Source: an uncultured Clostridia bacterium (lineage in GTDB: Bacteria; Bacillota; Clostridia; Christensenellales; Borkfalkiaceae). From it: 64,000 bases of DNA. The position numbers were made by a program, and so were the translations under genes. The notes under the pieces were generated by a model, which was not told the DNA's origin, ran no database searches, and saw only the letters and a program-made list of their open reading frames with translations. Of this stretch, positions 33,143-42,668 are shown piece after piece. Location: assembly GCA_934254815.1 (NCBI GenBank), contig CAKQME010000007.1:1-64000 (forward strand). Reading direction: 5' to 3'. Within the stretch, counting starts at the first letter, position 1. Each line of letters begins with the position of its first letter.

Positions 33143-35159
33143 CTATAATTACCTCTCTTTCGTATTCGCGGGCAACTAAGTTGAGCATGCCGTTTTTATA
33201 TTCGGCAACGACCTTATCCGACGGATAAAACCTACGATATTTTGCGCTTACTTTCAAATTTATTTGTTCGCCTTGCTTAAATTCGACAAACGTAACCGAC
33301 CGTTCGCCTTTTCTGTAACCGATTGCCGCGCAATTTTGCAGCCCGCGCGGGAAAAAGATTTCGCCGCCGCTTATGACGTCCGCGATTTTTTTATATTGCG
33401 TAATCAGCTCTTTTATCATTTTCAGCGTTTCGACGTCGGCTTTGTCTATCCTGCCCGACAGATACGGAAACGACAAAAAACCGCACAAAACCGCGCGGCG
33501 GTTTTCGTCAAAATTTTCGGAAATCTCCGCGACGTTCTTTCCGAAAAAATCGTTGTCGTTCATAAACCCGAAAAACTGAGGATACGGGGCTACCCACACG
33601 CCCAACCTTTCGGGCGGAACGTTCGCGATAAGCCCCGACAATATCGACGGATAATATCTGTGTTCTTCACAATCGGAAAAACTTACGATATCGCACGCAG
33701 ACGTAAATTTTAAATCGGAACGCATTCCGCCCGAAGCGCAACCCTCGATTATGATATCGGAATATTTTGCCCTGATATCGTTTAAAAAGCCGAGAAAAGC
33801 CTCTGCTTTCACTTCTCCGCCCGCCGAACAGCTGAAGCCGTCGCGATCCGCGCCGAAGCCGTAATTGCCGTTATAATCGTTTTTTATATATCGGACGCCC
33901 AGCTTATATATTCTATCAGTAACCTCCGCAAAGTACGTTTTTACTTCTTCGTTTTCAAAGTCGAAATAGTATCTGTTATCGCTGAAAATTCTCTTGCCGC
34001 CGCAACGCAAAAACCACTCGTCGGGCTTACCCGCAACCTTTGACGAAGCCGAACAACATTCCAATTCAGTCCATAGCCCGGCAATTATACCCTTTTGCAA
34101 AATATAATCGACAAGTCCTTTTAGTCCGAAATTGCCGAAGCGGTCGCTATCCGCGCGCCAATCGCCTAAATCTCCCCACCAGTCGTCGGTTTTATCTTTA
34201 TACCAGCCCGCGTCGACGCAATAGACTTCGACACCGATTTCGGCGGCTTTATCTATAAGCGGAATCTCTTTTTCCCACACGGGATTACTCCAAAGACAGT
34301 TCATATAATCGTTGAAAACTATTTTGTTTTCGGGACGGGTATAGAGATATTTTCTTCTGAAAAAATTGAGAGAATTCAGCGCGTTTTCAAACTCGCCCGT
34401 TCCCACCGCAATCAGGCAGGACGGAGAAGAATATTTTTCGCCTTTTTTGAGAGTAACGAAAAAACCGTCTTTGAGGAAACTCCCCGCGCCCGTTTTTACT
34501 ATAAGATCGCTATGCGGGTTCTGCTCATAACCGTTAAGCGACACAGTAATAAACCAGTTATGTAGCGGCATAAGCTGAACAAGCCAGTATTTTTTGCCGT
34601 CGGTAACGCCGATAAAAGGCATAAACTCGCCCGTGGTACGACTGCCGACCGAACGCAAAGTAAACCCGGAAGCGGGTTCGTGAAGCGCGAAACGACGAAC
34701 CCTGCACTCGTTCAGTCCGCGAACGTTCAGATGCCCCTCGCCGCACCACACGTTATCGTAATACAAAAGTTTTACGTCGCCGTCCTCATAAGGAAAAAGC
34801 GTTTCCGCCGCAATACCCGCCATTACGCAATCGAATTCATCAAGCCGTATTTCGCGTTCGCTTTCGTTTATCGCCGTAACCGTCTGCCTGTACGCGCCGC
34901 ATTCGTCACCAAGCAAAGCCGCTTCGATTTTTAAGCCGACATCGCAATCAAATATATCGGTAATCGCATTATCCGACGACTTTTCGCGTTTTTTGAATAC
35001 GAAATCGTCTTCGGTAAAAATCTTGCCGTCGCAAGAAAAACGTACCGAAAAAGGAAAACGAGGTCTTACGTCGGCTTGAATCTCTTTTTTATCGATTGTA
35101 AATACCTTACCTCTTACGCTCGCGATAACCGTCGAACCGAATCTGATATCGTCTTGCAT
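33135..35159 (-). CDS. GH36-type alpha-galactosidase
   Basis: Retaining exo-alpha-galactosidase-like enzyme, 674 residues, cytoplasmic. N-terminal beta-supersandwich (1-260), TIM barrel (265-600) and C-terminal beta domain. The substrate-binding CVDAGWYKDKTDDWWGDLGDW, nucleophile Asp428 in IKNDYN (family KWDxN), the glycine-rich EGCASGGMRSD and acid/base Asp496 in SFSDCE are in the expected order. GAGAGGG precedes the ATG. Gene neighbours are GH110 upstream and GH106-like downstream, consistent with stepwise removal of terminal alpha-linked galactose. Confidence 0.88.
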   Translation of the reverse strand: MQDDIRFGSTVIASVRGKVFTIDKKEIQADVRPRFPFSVRFSCDGKIFTEDDFVFKKREKSSDNAITDIFDCDVGLKIEAALLGDECGAYRQTVTAINESEREIRLDEFDCVMAGIAAETLFPYEDGDVKLLYYDNVWCGEGHLNVRGLNECRVRRFALHEPASGFTLRSVGSRTTGEFMPFIGVTDGKKYWLVQLMPLHNWFITVSLNGYEQNPHSDLIVKTGAGSFLKDGFFVTLKKGEKYSSPSCLIAVGTGEFENALNSLNFFRRKYLYTRPENKIVFNDYMNCLWSNPVWEKEIPLIDKAAEIGVEVYCVDAGWYKDKTDDWWGDLGDWRADSDRFGNFGLKGLVDYILQKGIIAGLWTELECCSASSKVAGKPDEWFLRCGGKRIFSDNRYYFDFENEEVKTYFAEVTDRIYKLGVRYIKNDYNGNYGFGADRDGFSCSAGGEVKAEAFLGFLNDIRAKYSDIIIEGCASGGMRSDLKFTSACDIVSFSDCEEHRYYPSILSGLIANVPPERLGVWVAPYPQFFGFMNDNDFFGKNVAEISENFDENRRAVLCGFLSFPYLSGRIDKADVETLKMIKELITQYKKIADVISGGEIFFPRGLQNCAAIGYRKGERSVTFVEFKQGEQINLKVSAKYRRFYPSDKVVAEYKNGMLNLVAREYEREVIIDD

Positions 35160-35168
35160 AACACCCTC

Positions 35169-36752
35169 TCAATCGGTTATTTCCATATTTAACAAAGCTC
35201 CGTTTTCGGACGAATTGTTTTCAAGCGTAACCCGTTTTATTCTGCTTATTCTCGCGTTCATATCCGCGCCGCCGATAAATTTATTATTTCTTAAAATAAA
35301 TTCGTTATGTTTAGCCGAGCCGTCGCTTCCGCCCTCTACGCCGACAAACAGCGGACAACGGAAGTTTTCGAAAACGCAATTTTCAACCGTAAATTCGTCG
35401 ATAAATCCGCTTTCGTAATAGTATTCGAACAGGTCGTCGACGTATATGGGAAAATCAACGCCGCTAACTCGGCAATTTTTAAACATTATTTTTCCGCCGT
35501 CGCTTATCCTTATATGCGGCGAGTTTTTAAACACGCAGTTTTCGACAGATACGGCTTTAAACGTCGCCGTTCTGTTCGCAACCCTGTCGCCTTTCTCCGC
35601 GCCCGAAATTCCGCCCGCCGCGTAGCCGTCGGCGGTTTCGGTTACGGACGTTATCCTGAAAACCCCTTTTTCGGCATGAGTTTTTCCGTCGTACAGAACG
35701 GCTTCGTCTCCGACCCCGAACAATTGCACGCCGCCCTGCTCGTAATGCCCGTAACGAAGCTGCGTAAAACCGTTCTCGGTTTTATCCGCAATCATATACG
35801 CGCCGTGAATATTGAAATTATCGTCTACCGTGTTGCCGACTTCGCAATTTACCACGGTAAGCGAGCCGAAACAATTGACAAAATGAAATCCGTCCGCCGT
35901 GATGGAAAAAAGTTCGCTTCTGCCCTCTTTTATTTTGATCTTTACGCTGTCGAGAACGATATTTTCGCACAATTGCGCAATAACGCCCATACCTGCGCCG
36001 CGGTATATATCGACGTTTTCTATCCTGACGTTTGCGGAATTTTCTATAAAAACGACGTCGTTTTCTCTGTCCTCGTCGAAACTCACGATAAGTGCGGAAT
36101 TTTCGGGATAAAGCTTCACGGGGCTTTGCGTTTTATAATCGAATTTAACGCCGCCGACGACGGCGGAGGCTTCGCAACGCAACACGTCTACGCATCTGCC
36201 GTTTATATCGTATTCGTAATTGCCCGCCGCCAGATATGCGGGCGATACGTTTTGTCTGTACGGTTGCAGAAAAAATATCTTTTTATCTGAAGAGATTTTT
36301 TCGGTTCTGCCCGACTTGAAACATATTGCTCCGTCTTTTATTTCGTAGGGAAATTTTTCTTTGTCTATTTTAAGCGTAAACGAATTTTCGTCGGAATAAA
36401 CGACGGTGCTTTCGCAATATCGCGGAAAAGAAAAATCGACGGCGAAATTCTTTAAAATCACGTTTTTACAGCCGCTTATTATAAAAGGAAAGCAGCGGTC
36501 GATAAAAATAAAATCAGAACCGCCGCCGTCTATTACAATATTTTCGGCGTTTAATACGGGAAATACGACCCTTTTCACGCCCGACTTATTATTGAGCGGG
36601 AAAAACTCTCTTTCAAAACAACCGTCGGAAGAAAATTCGTAATCGCCCTTTTCGAATATAATCTCCGCATTTTCTTTTACGCCGTTCAAAAACGAAACTA
36701 TCCTGCGGGTTAAATCTTTTTCTCCGCGTTTTACAAACAATGTTTCAGTCAT
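35169..36752 (-). CDS. GH110-like alpha-1,3-galactosidase (beta-helix)
   Basis: A 527-residue right-handed parallel beta-helix. The segment around 250-330 resembles GH110 enzymes, which hydrolyse terminal alpha-1,3-galactose of blood-group B and linear Gal-alpha-1,3-Gal: YRGAGMGVIAQLCENI, a Ser-rich ITADGFHFVNCFGSLTVVNC and TVDDNFNIHGAYM, where paired aspartates match the family's catalytic carboxylates. No signal peptide, unlike the secreted Bacteroides enzymes. It overlaps the GH43 gene by eight bases. Other beta-helix glycosidases cannot be excluded. Confidence 0.72.
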   Translation of the reverse strand: MTETLFVKRGEKDLTRRIVSFLNGVKENAEIIFEKGDYEFSSDGCFEREFFPLNNKSGVKRVVFPVLNAENIVIDGGGSDFIFIDRCFPFIISGCKNVILKNFAVDFSFPRYCESTVVYSDENSFTLKIDKEKFPYEIKDGAICFKSGRTEKISSDKKIFFLQPYRQNVSPAYLAAGNYEYDINGRCVDVLRCEASAVVGGVKFDYKTQSPVKLYPENSALIVSFDEDRENDVVFIENSANVRIENVDIYRGAGMGVIAQLCENIVLDSVKIKIKEGRSELFSITADGFHFVNCFGSLTVVNCEVGNTVDDNFNIHGAYMIADKTENGFTQLRYGHYEQGGVQLFGVGDEAVLYDGKTHAEKGVFRITSVTETADGYAAGGISGAEKGDRVANRTATFKAVSVENCVFKNSPHIRISDGGKIMFKNCRVSGVDFPIYVDDLFEYYYESGFIDEFTVENCVFENFRCPLFVGVEGGSDGSAKHNEFILRNNKFIGGADMNARISRIKRVTLENNSSENGALLNMEITD

Positions 36753-37806
36753 AATCTTCTATTCTCCACTCGTCGAGCCATTCGATATAAGGCGTTCCGT
36801 CGCCGTCGAATTTAACGGGCAACCAGACGTAAGTCGCAAGCGAAGTGTTATCGTCGCTGTACGAAACGAGTTTTTTATAGTCGAACTCGCCTTTGCCTGA
36901 AAAAGCCGTTTCGAATATCTTTCCGACGTCGCTTATGTCGCGCGGTAAATCGGTAAGCCACCTGTCGCCCAATGCGATATATAAGTCTTTTTTCAGCGGG
37001 TGGCGGAATACGGACGAAAACTGAGTGCGGAACGAAGTATTTTCCTCGTCGCCGCGGCAAGTCTTGCCGAGTTCTTTCCATTCGCCGTCGAAATCGATTA
37101 TTTCCGCAGTTTCCGTCGCGTTGGGGAAATAACCCGTAGTTCCGCTCGTAAGCAAAAATTTTCTGCCGCCGCGGCAGAAATATGCGGGTGCCTCTCGGAC
37201 GAACGGCGGGTACGGATACGGCAGATGAGACGTAGCTTCGCCGCAGATATCGGAGTAATCGTCGGTAAGGCGCGCGACGAGCATTTCCGTATGCGGCTTT
37301 TCGAAAATTATATACGCTTCGCCGTTATCCCGTACAAGGTCGAAATCGCCGGCGGGGTATTTCGTCACTTTATTTACAAGCGTATAACCGCCCGTGATTT
37401 TATCGGAAACGTAAACCGCGAAATAGCCATTATCGAAACCCGACCCGCTTTCGCCCGGAATACCCGCAATCTTAGCCCATAAGACGAATTTCGAGTATTT
37501 TTCGTTATAGATAATATGAGGTCTGTCCATTATACATTCGGGGAAAAGCGGACTTTTACGATCGTTTTTATCTACGAGTATAACGCCCTCGTCAACCCAG
37601 TTATATAAATCGACAGAAGAATAGAGCCTTACGCCGCCGTGCCATATTTTACAGTTCTCGCCTGTCGCCCTGCCCGTAACGTTTTCTTTATTTTCGCCGT
37701 AAAACCAGAATTTTCCGTCGTGATAAAGCATCGAGCCGCCGTGCGCCTGAACTAATTTTCCGTTGTTATCGTACAGATATTTACCTGCGCGTATTTTATC
37801 GTACAT
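36745..37806 (-). CDS. GH43 glycosidase resembling exo-beta-1,3-galactanases
   Basis: A 353-residue five-bladed beta-propeller. The start VQAHGGSMLYHDGKFWFYGE, the central DRPHIIYNEKYSKFVLWAKI and REAPAYFCRGGRKFLLTSGTTG resemble GH43 subfamily 24/34 proteins, where exo-beta-1,3-galactanases that trim type II arabinogalactan backbones are found. The usual catalytic-base Asp at the first blade is not evident, as in those galactanases. Cytoplasmic. It begins three bases before the upstream ADP-ribosylglycohydrolase-like gene ends (tight spacing) and overlaps GH110. Confidence 0.75.
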   Translation of the reverse strand: MYDKIRAGKYLYDNNGKLVQAHGGSMLYHDGKFWFYGENKENVTGRATGENCKIWHGGVRLYSSVDLYNWVDEGVILVDKNDRKSPLFPECIMDRPHIIYNEKYSKFVLWAKIAGIPGESGSGFDNGYFAVYVSDKITGGYTLVNKVTKYPAGDFDLVRDNGEAYIIFEKPHTEMLVARLTDDYSDICGEATSHLPYPYPPFVREAPAYFCRGGRKFLLTSGTTGYFPNATETAEIIDFDGEWKELGKTCRGDEENTSFRTQFSSVFRHPLKKDLYIALGDRWLTDLPRDISDVGKIFETAFSGKGEFDYKKLVSYSDDNTSLATYVWLPVKFDGDGTPYIEWLDEWRIEDYD

Positions 37807-37809
37807 AAT

Positions 37810-39285
37810 TTATCCTAATATCGTAATCGGTATGGCGGCGACGTGCGCTCTGCCGTTAGAAGTAATTTCGGCAACTATTATATTCTGCGCGGCGGGATCG
37901 CCCGTAGCCGTAAGCGTTACGGTTAAAACGTCGCTTAATATATCCTTTGAAAACTCGGTTACGTCGAGAGGCTGAACGAACACGTTTTTATTATATTCCG
38001 CCGTTATCCCGTCCGGAGTTACCACCTTACATTCGAGATTCTGCGTATTGAGATATTCGGAATAAAACCTGACGGTGAAAACAAGCGTTTCGCCCTTTTT
38101 CAAAATCGGGTCGCGGTCGAACTCGACTATTCCTTTTACAAAATTATTTTCGGGAATATCGAAAGACAGCGGTTTCCTTTGCAATAATTTATTTATAACG
38201 AACTCGTTTTTATAATTCACGTCGCCGTCGACTCCGTCATCTCTGTCGGAGAACGAAAAATCGAAATCGAGCGGGTCGTTCATTGTTTTGTTTACAGCCT
38301 GAATAACCCTGTCGGTAAGTTCTTTACAACTCTGCGGAAAATCTTCGGACCTGTGTCCGTTTATACATTTAGTTATTATACGGTCACCTATATATGCGCG
38401 CCAGTCGGCAGGTATTATCTTCGTACCGCCGACGATACCGAGAATCGAGCCGACGGTAGCGGCGGTACAATCCGTATCGTCGCCGCAATTGACAGCCGTA
38501 AGCATAGATTTTTTGAAATCTCCCCCGCCGTACAACAGCCCTATCACGACGTAGCCTATATTAGCAGGAGCCATAAACCATTTGAAGCCCCCGACTTCGC
38601 CCGCTTCAAGAACGGCGTTTCGGGTTTCTTCGGCGGTTTTACCGTCTTCATAACATTTGACGGCAAGTTTAATACACTTTGCCGTAACGCAATTTTCAGG
38701 AATATACTTCAAAGACGACATAACCAATTTTTTTATATCGCTTTCGAAAAACGCCGCGCTTTCCAACGCCGCGACGTACATAGCCGAATACGTTCCCTCG
38801 CCCATACCGTGGTCGACGCAGGCGTCTATAAACGAGTATTTTCTCGCAAGCGCGGGGAACCCCGGATACAGGCAAGCCCAGATTTCGGTTCGTATCCACG
38901 CGCCGTTGCTATGCTTATATTGCGGATTGTTAAATTCTCCGCTTAACGGCGGCAACAGATGCGACGCGAGATTGTTTTTGCATATGCCGTACTCGTTCCA
39001 GAAAGGCGTGACGTAAGTCAGCCAGTATTCCGCAAGCACGTTCTGATCGATACGCGCGCCGCGTTCTTCTACAGCCATAAGCCACACAAGCTGCAAATCG
39101 AGATCGTCGTTAGGCAATGGCTCGCCCTTAGCCGTGGCAAAACCCGTAACGTTCAGCGTTTCGCGCCTGCCCTCGTAAGGTCCGCCTATCGTTCCGCCGA
39201 GATTTTTTCCCAACCAACAGGCGTAAACTTTATCTCTGTATTTTTCTTTATCGACAGTAATTTTCTTCGGCATTCTGTTACCCAT
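37810..39285 (-). CDS. Large ADP-ribosylglycohydrolase-fold protein in glycan operon
   Basis: 491 residues: residues 1-340 are an all-helical ARH-type domain, residues about 355-491 a beta-sandwich. The N-terminal metal motif is LPNDDLDLQLVWLMAVEE in place of TDDT, and the C-terminal one is NCGDDTDCTAATVGSILGIV in place of GGDTDT, so both metal sites look usable but altered. AYWLTYVTPFWNEYG and HSNGAWIRTEIWACLYPG are further conserved-looking parts. It lies between GH78 and GH43 in a sugar-degrading operon, so it may act on a glycoside rather than ADP-ribose. ACGGAGG precedes the ATG. Confidence 0.85.
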   Translation of the reverse strand: MGNRMPKKITVDKEKYRDKVYACWLGKNLGGTIGGPYEGRRETLNVTGFATAKGEPLPNDDLDLQLVWLMAVEERGARIDQNVLAEYWLTYVTPFWNEYGICKNNLASHLLPPLSGEFNNPQYKHSNGAWIRTEIWACLYPGFPALARKYSFIDACVDHGMGEGTYSAMYVAALESAAFFESDIKKLVMSSLKYIPENCVTAKCIKLAVKCYEDGKTAEETRNAVLEAGEVGGFKWFMAPANIGYVVIGLLYGGGDFKKSMLTAVNCGDDTDCTAATVGSILGIVGGTKIIPADWRAYIGDRIITKCINGHRSEDFPQSCKELTDRVIQAVNKTMNDPLDFDFSFSDRDDGVDGDVNYKNEFVINKLLQRKPLSFDIPENNFVKGIVEFDRDPILKKGETLVFTVRFYSEYLNTQNLECKVVTPDGITAEYNKNVFVQPLDVTEFSKDILSDVLTVTLTATGDPAAQNIIVAEITSNGRAHVAAIPITILG

Positions 39286-39297
39286 ATTCAGCCTCCG

Positions 39298-41343
39298 TTA
39301 AACATTATATATTATTTCGGCGGTTTTATCAACCGCGCTCGCCTTTATTATCCAGGACGCAAGCACCGAAGCAAAACCGTGACACATACTCGCCTTGCCG
39401 TTTTTTTCTTCCCACAGCGTGCCCGTCTTTTCGGCTTCGCCGCCGAAAAACCCTGCAATATCGCTTAACGCTTTTTTATATTCGCCCGCGTTGACAAGAT
39501 ATCCTATACGCAGATATCTGCCAAAAAAATCATTTGCGGGAATAAGCCGTTCGTCGTCGGTTTCTATGCAGGACGCATAAAGCCCGGCATTGTTAATTTT
39601 ATCGGCAAAACCGAAGTAAAACGCGTAATACTGACACGCTTCGGTAATTTTACCCGTTTCCGCGATATATTTTTCTCCGTCTTTTACGGCTTTATCGACG
39701 AAATATTTACCGTAAACGCCGAATTTTTTTACGGCTTCTCTTGTTTTTTCGGCAAGGGCAAAATAAGTTTCGTCGTTTGTCTGCCTGCCCATACTTTCGA
39801 GCGTTGCGGCGTAAAGCATATTACTCGGAAAATTCACTCCGCTCGTCAAATCGTTCGCGGCGGACATCTCGACGAACACCCAGCCGTCAAGATCTTCGAG
39901 CAGTCCGTCCGAATTTCTGAATTTCGACAAATAATCTACAAATTCGACGGATTTTTTTCTCAGCCCGTCGACGATATCCTTTCTGCCGCCGTTATCGGCG
40001 TAATTTTCAAGTTCGAGGATAAGCCACATTCCCCAGTTGGGTATAAACTGCCCGTTGAAATGATCGGACGGATAACACATCGGAAAAAGATTTTCGGGGA
40101 TATCCGTCGTCTTTCTGTTCAAAAGACAATACAGAAGATTAGTTTCCGCTTTATTTTTACCGGTAAGCGTTCTTTCGGCTTCGCCGCTGAAATAACTGTC
40201 GCAAAGCCAACCCGCGCGCTCCCGCGAGGGGCAGTCGGTAAGCACGTCCACGGCGTTTTGTCTGAAATTCGCCGCAGCGGCTTCGAATATAGCGTTAATC
40301 GTCTTATCTGCGCATTTAAAAGATATGTTTACGTCCGGGTTTTCGTATCTGACAAGCGATACCGATTTTATTTTTACCCTGCCGCGAGCAACCGCAAAGC
40401 GGGCAAACCGCATAGTATTCGCCTCCAGCGAAATTTCGGTTCTTCTGCCTGCGGGCAGACGATAGAATATTTCCGACACGACCATAAGTCTGTAAGGGTC
40501 GATATCGAGCGCGCCGTTTTTCAGATAATCGCGTTCGGCTTTCTCTGCGGTTTCGTCAAACAACACCAGCAGTTCGGCGTCTTCTTCGACCTCGATTTCC
40601 GTCTTTAAAAACCCCGAAATATTTTTACCGAAATCAAACGTTATAAACGAGTTTTCGAGAATATCCGAAATTTCTCCCTTTTCGTAACCTATTCCGTCGG
40701 CGTAATCGGAGACGTTAAAAACGACTTTGTTTCCGTAATCTATGAACTCGCCCGTCGATCGGTTTCTGCGGTAATCTTTAAACGCTTTTTCGGCAAAAAA
40801 CAGCTTTCCGCCCTCTACGGCGACCGCGGTTTGTTCTTCTAACCGCGGCAGAGATATATCCGCCGTTTCGAGCTTGCAGACCGTTTCTTCGGTAACTTCC
40901 GCGCGTTCTCGGTTAAGAAAATAATCGTAAGCTTCGGTAAAACCGCGCTGATAGCTGAATCTTCTTACTTCGGACAGTTTGGCGTAGTCGCGATAAGCCG
41001 AAAAATCGTCTGTATCGAGATAAATTTTTCCGTCCGCGACGAGTTCGCACGCAAAAAAGCCTTTCTGAAATTCTATGTAAAAATTCGGGATACCGTAATA
41101 TAGTATTTCGGCTTTTATAAAGACTTTTCTGTCCGCAAATCTATCGAGAGAAAGGCTCGTTACGTTCGCCCTGCCGTAAGCCGATTTAAACGGTCCGTAA
41201 AACAGAAATTCTCCGTCTACGGTAATTCTTATCGGGCAGGACGACGCGACTTTCAATATTCCGCCCGCGGGAACCACGCAATGTGTTTCGAAATCGTATT
41301 TTATGTTTTTTTGTCCGTCGTTCCCGACTCGTATCTGTTTCAT
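39298..41343 (-). CDS. GH78-like alpha-L-rhamnosidase
   Basis: Inverting rhamnosidase-type enzyme, 681 residues, cytoplasmic. Beta-sandwich domains (1-330) precede an (alpha/alpha)6 barrel (about 340-640) whose start carries the family motif TDCPSRERAGWLCDSYFSGEA, corresponding to DCPxRxERxGWxGD with the general acid. FPMCYPSDHFNGQFIPNWGMW follows. Shorter than typical four-domain GH78 enzymes (about 900-1,000). Its ATG overlaps the upstream lipoprotein gene stop by four bases. With the GH106-like gene this makes two rhamnosidases in one operon. Confidence 0.85.
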   Translation of the reverse strand: MKQIRVGNDGQKNIKYDFETHCVVPAGGILKVASSCPIRITVDGEFLFYGPFKSAYGRANVTSLSLDRFADRKVFIKAEILYYGIPNFYIEFQKGFFACELVADGKIYLDTDDFSAYRDYAKLSEVRRFSYQRGFTEAYDYFLNRERAEVTEETVCKLETADISLPRLEEQTAVAVEGGKLFFAEKAFKDYRRNRSTGEFIDYGNKVVFNVSDYADGIGYEKGEISDILENSFITFDFGKNISGFLKTEIEVEEDAELLVLFDETAEKAERDYLKNGALDIDPYRLMVVSEIFYRLPAGRRTEISLEANTMRFARFAVARGRVKIKSVSLVRYENPDVNISFKCADKTINAIFEAAAANFRQNAVDVLTDCPSRERAGWLCDSYFSGEAERTLTGKNKAETNLLYCLLNRKTTDIPENLFPMCYPSDHFNGQFIPNWGMWLILELENYADNGGRKDIVDGLRKKSVEFVDYLSKFRNSDGLLEDLDGWVFVEMSAANDLTSGVNFPSNMLYAATLESMGRQTNDETYFALAEKTREAVKKFGVYGKYFVDKAVKDGEKYIAETGKITEACQYYAFYFGFADKINNAGLYASCIETDDERLIPANDFFGRYLRIGYLVNAGEYKKALSDIAGFFGGEAEKTGTLWEEKNGKASMCHGFASVLASWIIKASAVDKTAEIIYNV

Positions 41344-42665
41344 TCTTTATGCTCTAAGTAATACCAGTAAATACCGTTTTCGTCGTTTATGTCGGCGCGT
41401 TTGTTGTTAAAGTATCTGTAAACCGTAAGCGCGGTCTGTTTGGGCGCGCCGGGGAGTTTTTTCCAGTCGGGAGAAAGGAACATACCCATAACGTTTTCCC
41501 TCTCTTCCCATTTTCCGACGTAGAGATTAGTCAGCCTGAACATTATTACCGTCTCGACGTAATCGAGCTTTTTCATCGCGTCGAAATACATCGGCAACCA
41601 TTCTTTGACGTCTTCGTTCGACCAGAATTTATCCTGATTGTAATAGTCGTTGGGGCAGCCGAACTCGGTAAACCAACAAGGAATTCTGTGGTCGTATTCG
41701 AGACAGATGTTATACAGTTCGTTTACCTCGTCGGTCCAGAACTTTATTCCCTTTTCGCCCTCTCCTACGCCGCTTGCTCCGTTAAGGTAATACGGGTACG
41801 GGTGAATGGCGTAAATCTGGAAATAGTTGAACGGGTCGGTATCCTTACTCTCGGTTTTACCTTCTTTAATCGCGTCGTAAAGCGCGTAAAAATACTGTTG
41901 CGCGCCGCTCATCTGCGCGGTAGTTCCGCCCATAGTGCCGGCGTTTAAAACCACGTTGTCTTTATTTACTTCCTTTACAGCCTTATTCGCGGCGTATAAA
42001 CTGTCTGCCGAAAGTTTACCGATTTTATCTATAGCGTAAAAATTATTCTTGCCGTCCTGCCAGATTCCGTTTACCGCATAACCGTTGTCTTTTTCGCCGC
42101 TGTACGCCGCAAAATCGAGTTCGTTAGCTACCTCGAAATAATGGACTTCGGGGAAAAGTTCGGCTGTCTTTTTATAGAAATTGCCTATCAGTTTGAGCCA
42201 TATTTTATACTCTTCGTAATTCGTATCGGGATCAGGCACGGTATTCAGCAACCCGCTGTAACCGTAAGGCGACACGAACTGATCGGACATCATGCAGATA
42301 CGCGTTACGCCGTTTTCGACGAGCTTTTTGAAAAAGTCCTGATAGAGCGCGACTTTTGCATTATCGAACACGAGTTCGTTAGCCGCGTTGACGGAGGAAA
42401 TTTCGCAAGCCTTAACCCAGACTCTCTGCGTATTCGCGCCGAGCGCCTTAGACATTTTCGCGATATACTCGCCCGTTGCCGACGGCTCGCCCGAACCCCT
42501 CGCGGCGTTAAGCACCTCGCCAACGCCGAGATTGAGTATTCCGCCGAAACCGCCCTCGCCTCTGTCTTGCGACTGTTCCTTATTTCCGCAACCCGCCGCC
42601 GAACAAAAACATATCGACAAGGCGAATATCGCGCATATTATTTTAACGAATATATTTCTTTTCAT
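41340..42665 (-). CDS. Clan GH-A glycosidase lipoprotein
   Basis: The only secreted hydrolase of the operon. A signal peptide with lipobox SAAGC anchors the protein at Cys26. The remaining 415 residues form a TIM barrel with acid/base Glu182 (FEVANELD) and nucleophile Glu334 (CWFTEFGCP), the clan GH-A arrangement of families such as GH5, GH30, GH39 and GH53. IYAIHPYPYY is a typical strand-6 motif. Closest family not certain; GH39-like is plausible. It could release oligosaccharides at the cell surface for the ABC importer. Three bases after the large surface protein gene. Confidence 0.82.
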   Translation of the reverse strand: MKRNIFVKIICAIFALSICFCSAAGCGNKEQSQDRGEGGFGGILNLGVGEVLNAARGSGEPSATGEYIAKMSKALGANTQRVWVKACEISSVNAANELVFDNAKVALYQDFFKKLVENGVTRICMMSDQFVSPYGYSGLLNTVPDPDTNYEEYKIWLKLIGNFYKKTAELFPEVHYFEVANELDFAAYSGEKDNGYAVNGIWQDGKNNFYAIDKIGKLSADSLYAANKAVKEVNKDNVVLNAGTMGGTTAQMSGAQQYFYALYDAIKEGKTESKDTDPFNYFQIYAIHPYPYYLNGASGVGEGEKGIKFWTDEVNELYNICLEYDHRIPCWFTEFGCPNDYYNQDKFWSNEDVKEWLPMYFDAMKKLDYVETVIMFRLTNLYVGKWEERENVMGMFLSPDWKKLPGAPKQTALTVYRYFNNKRADINDENGIYWYYLEHKE

Positions 42666-42668
42666 TGC

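Noticed and set aside
35307..36290. 327-codon open frame opposite the GH110-like gene
   Set aside because: Shadow of the coding strand; no ribosome binding site and no motif.
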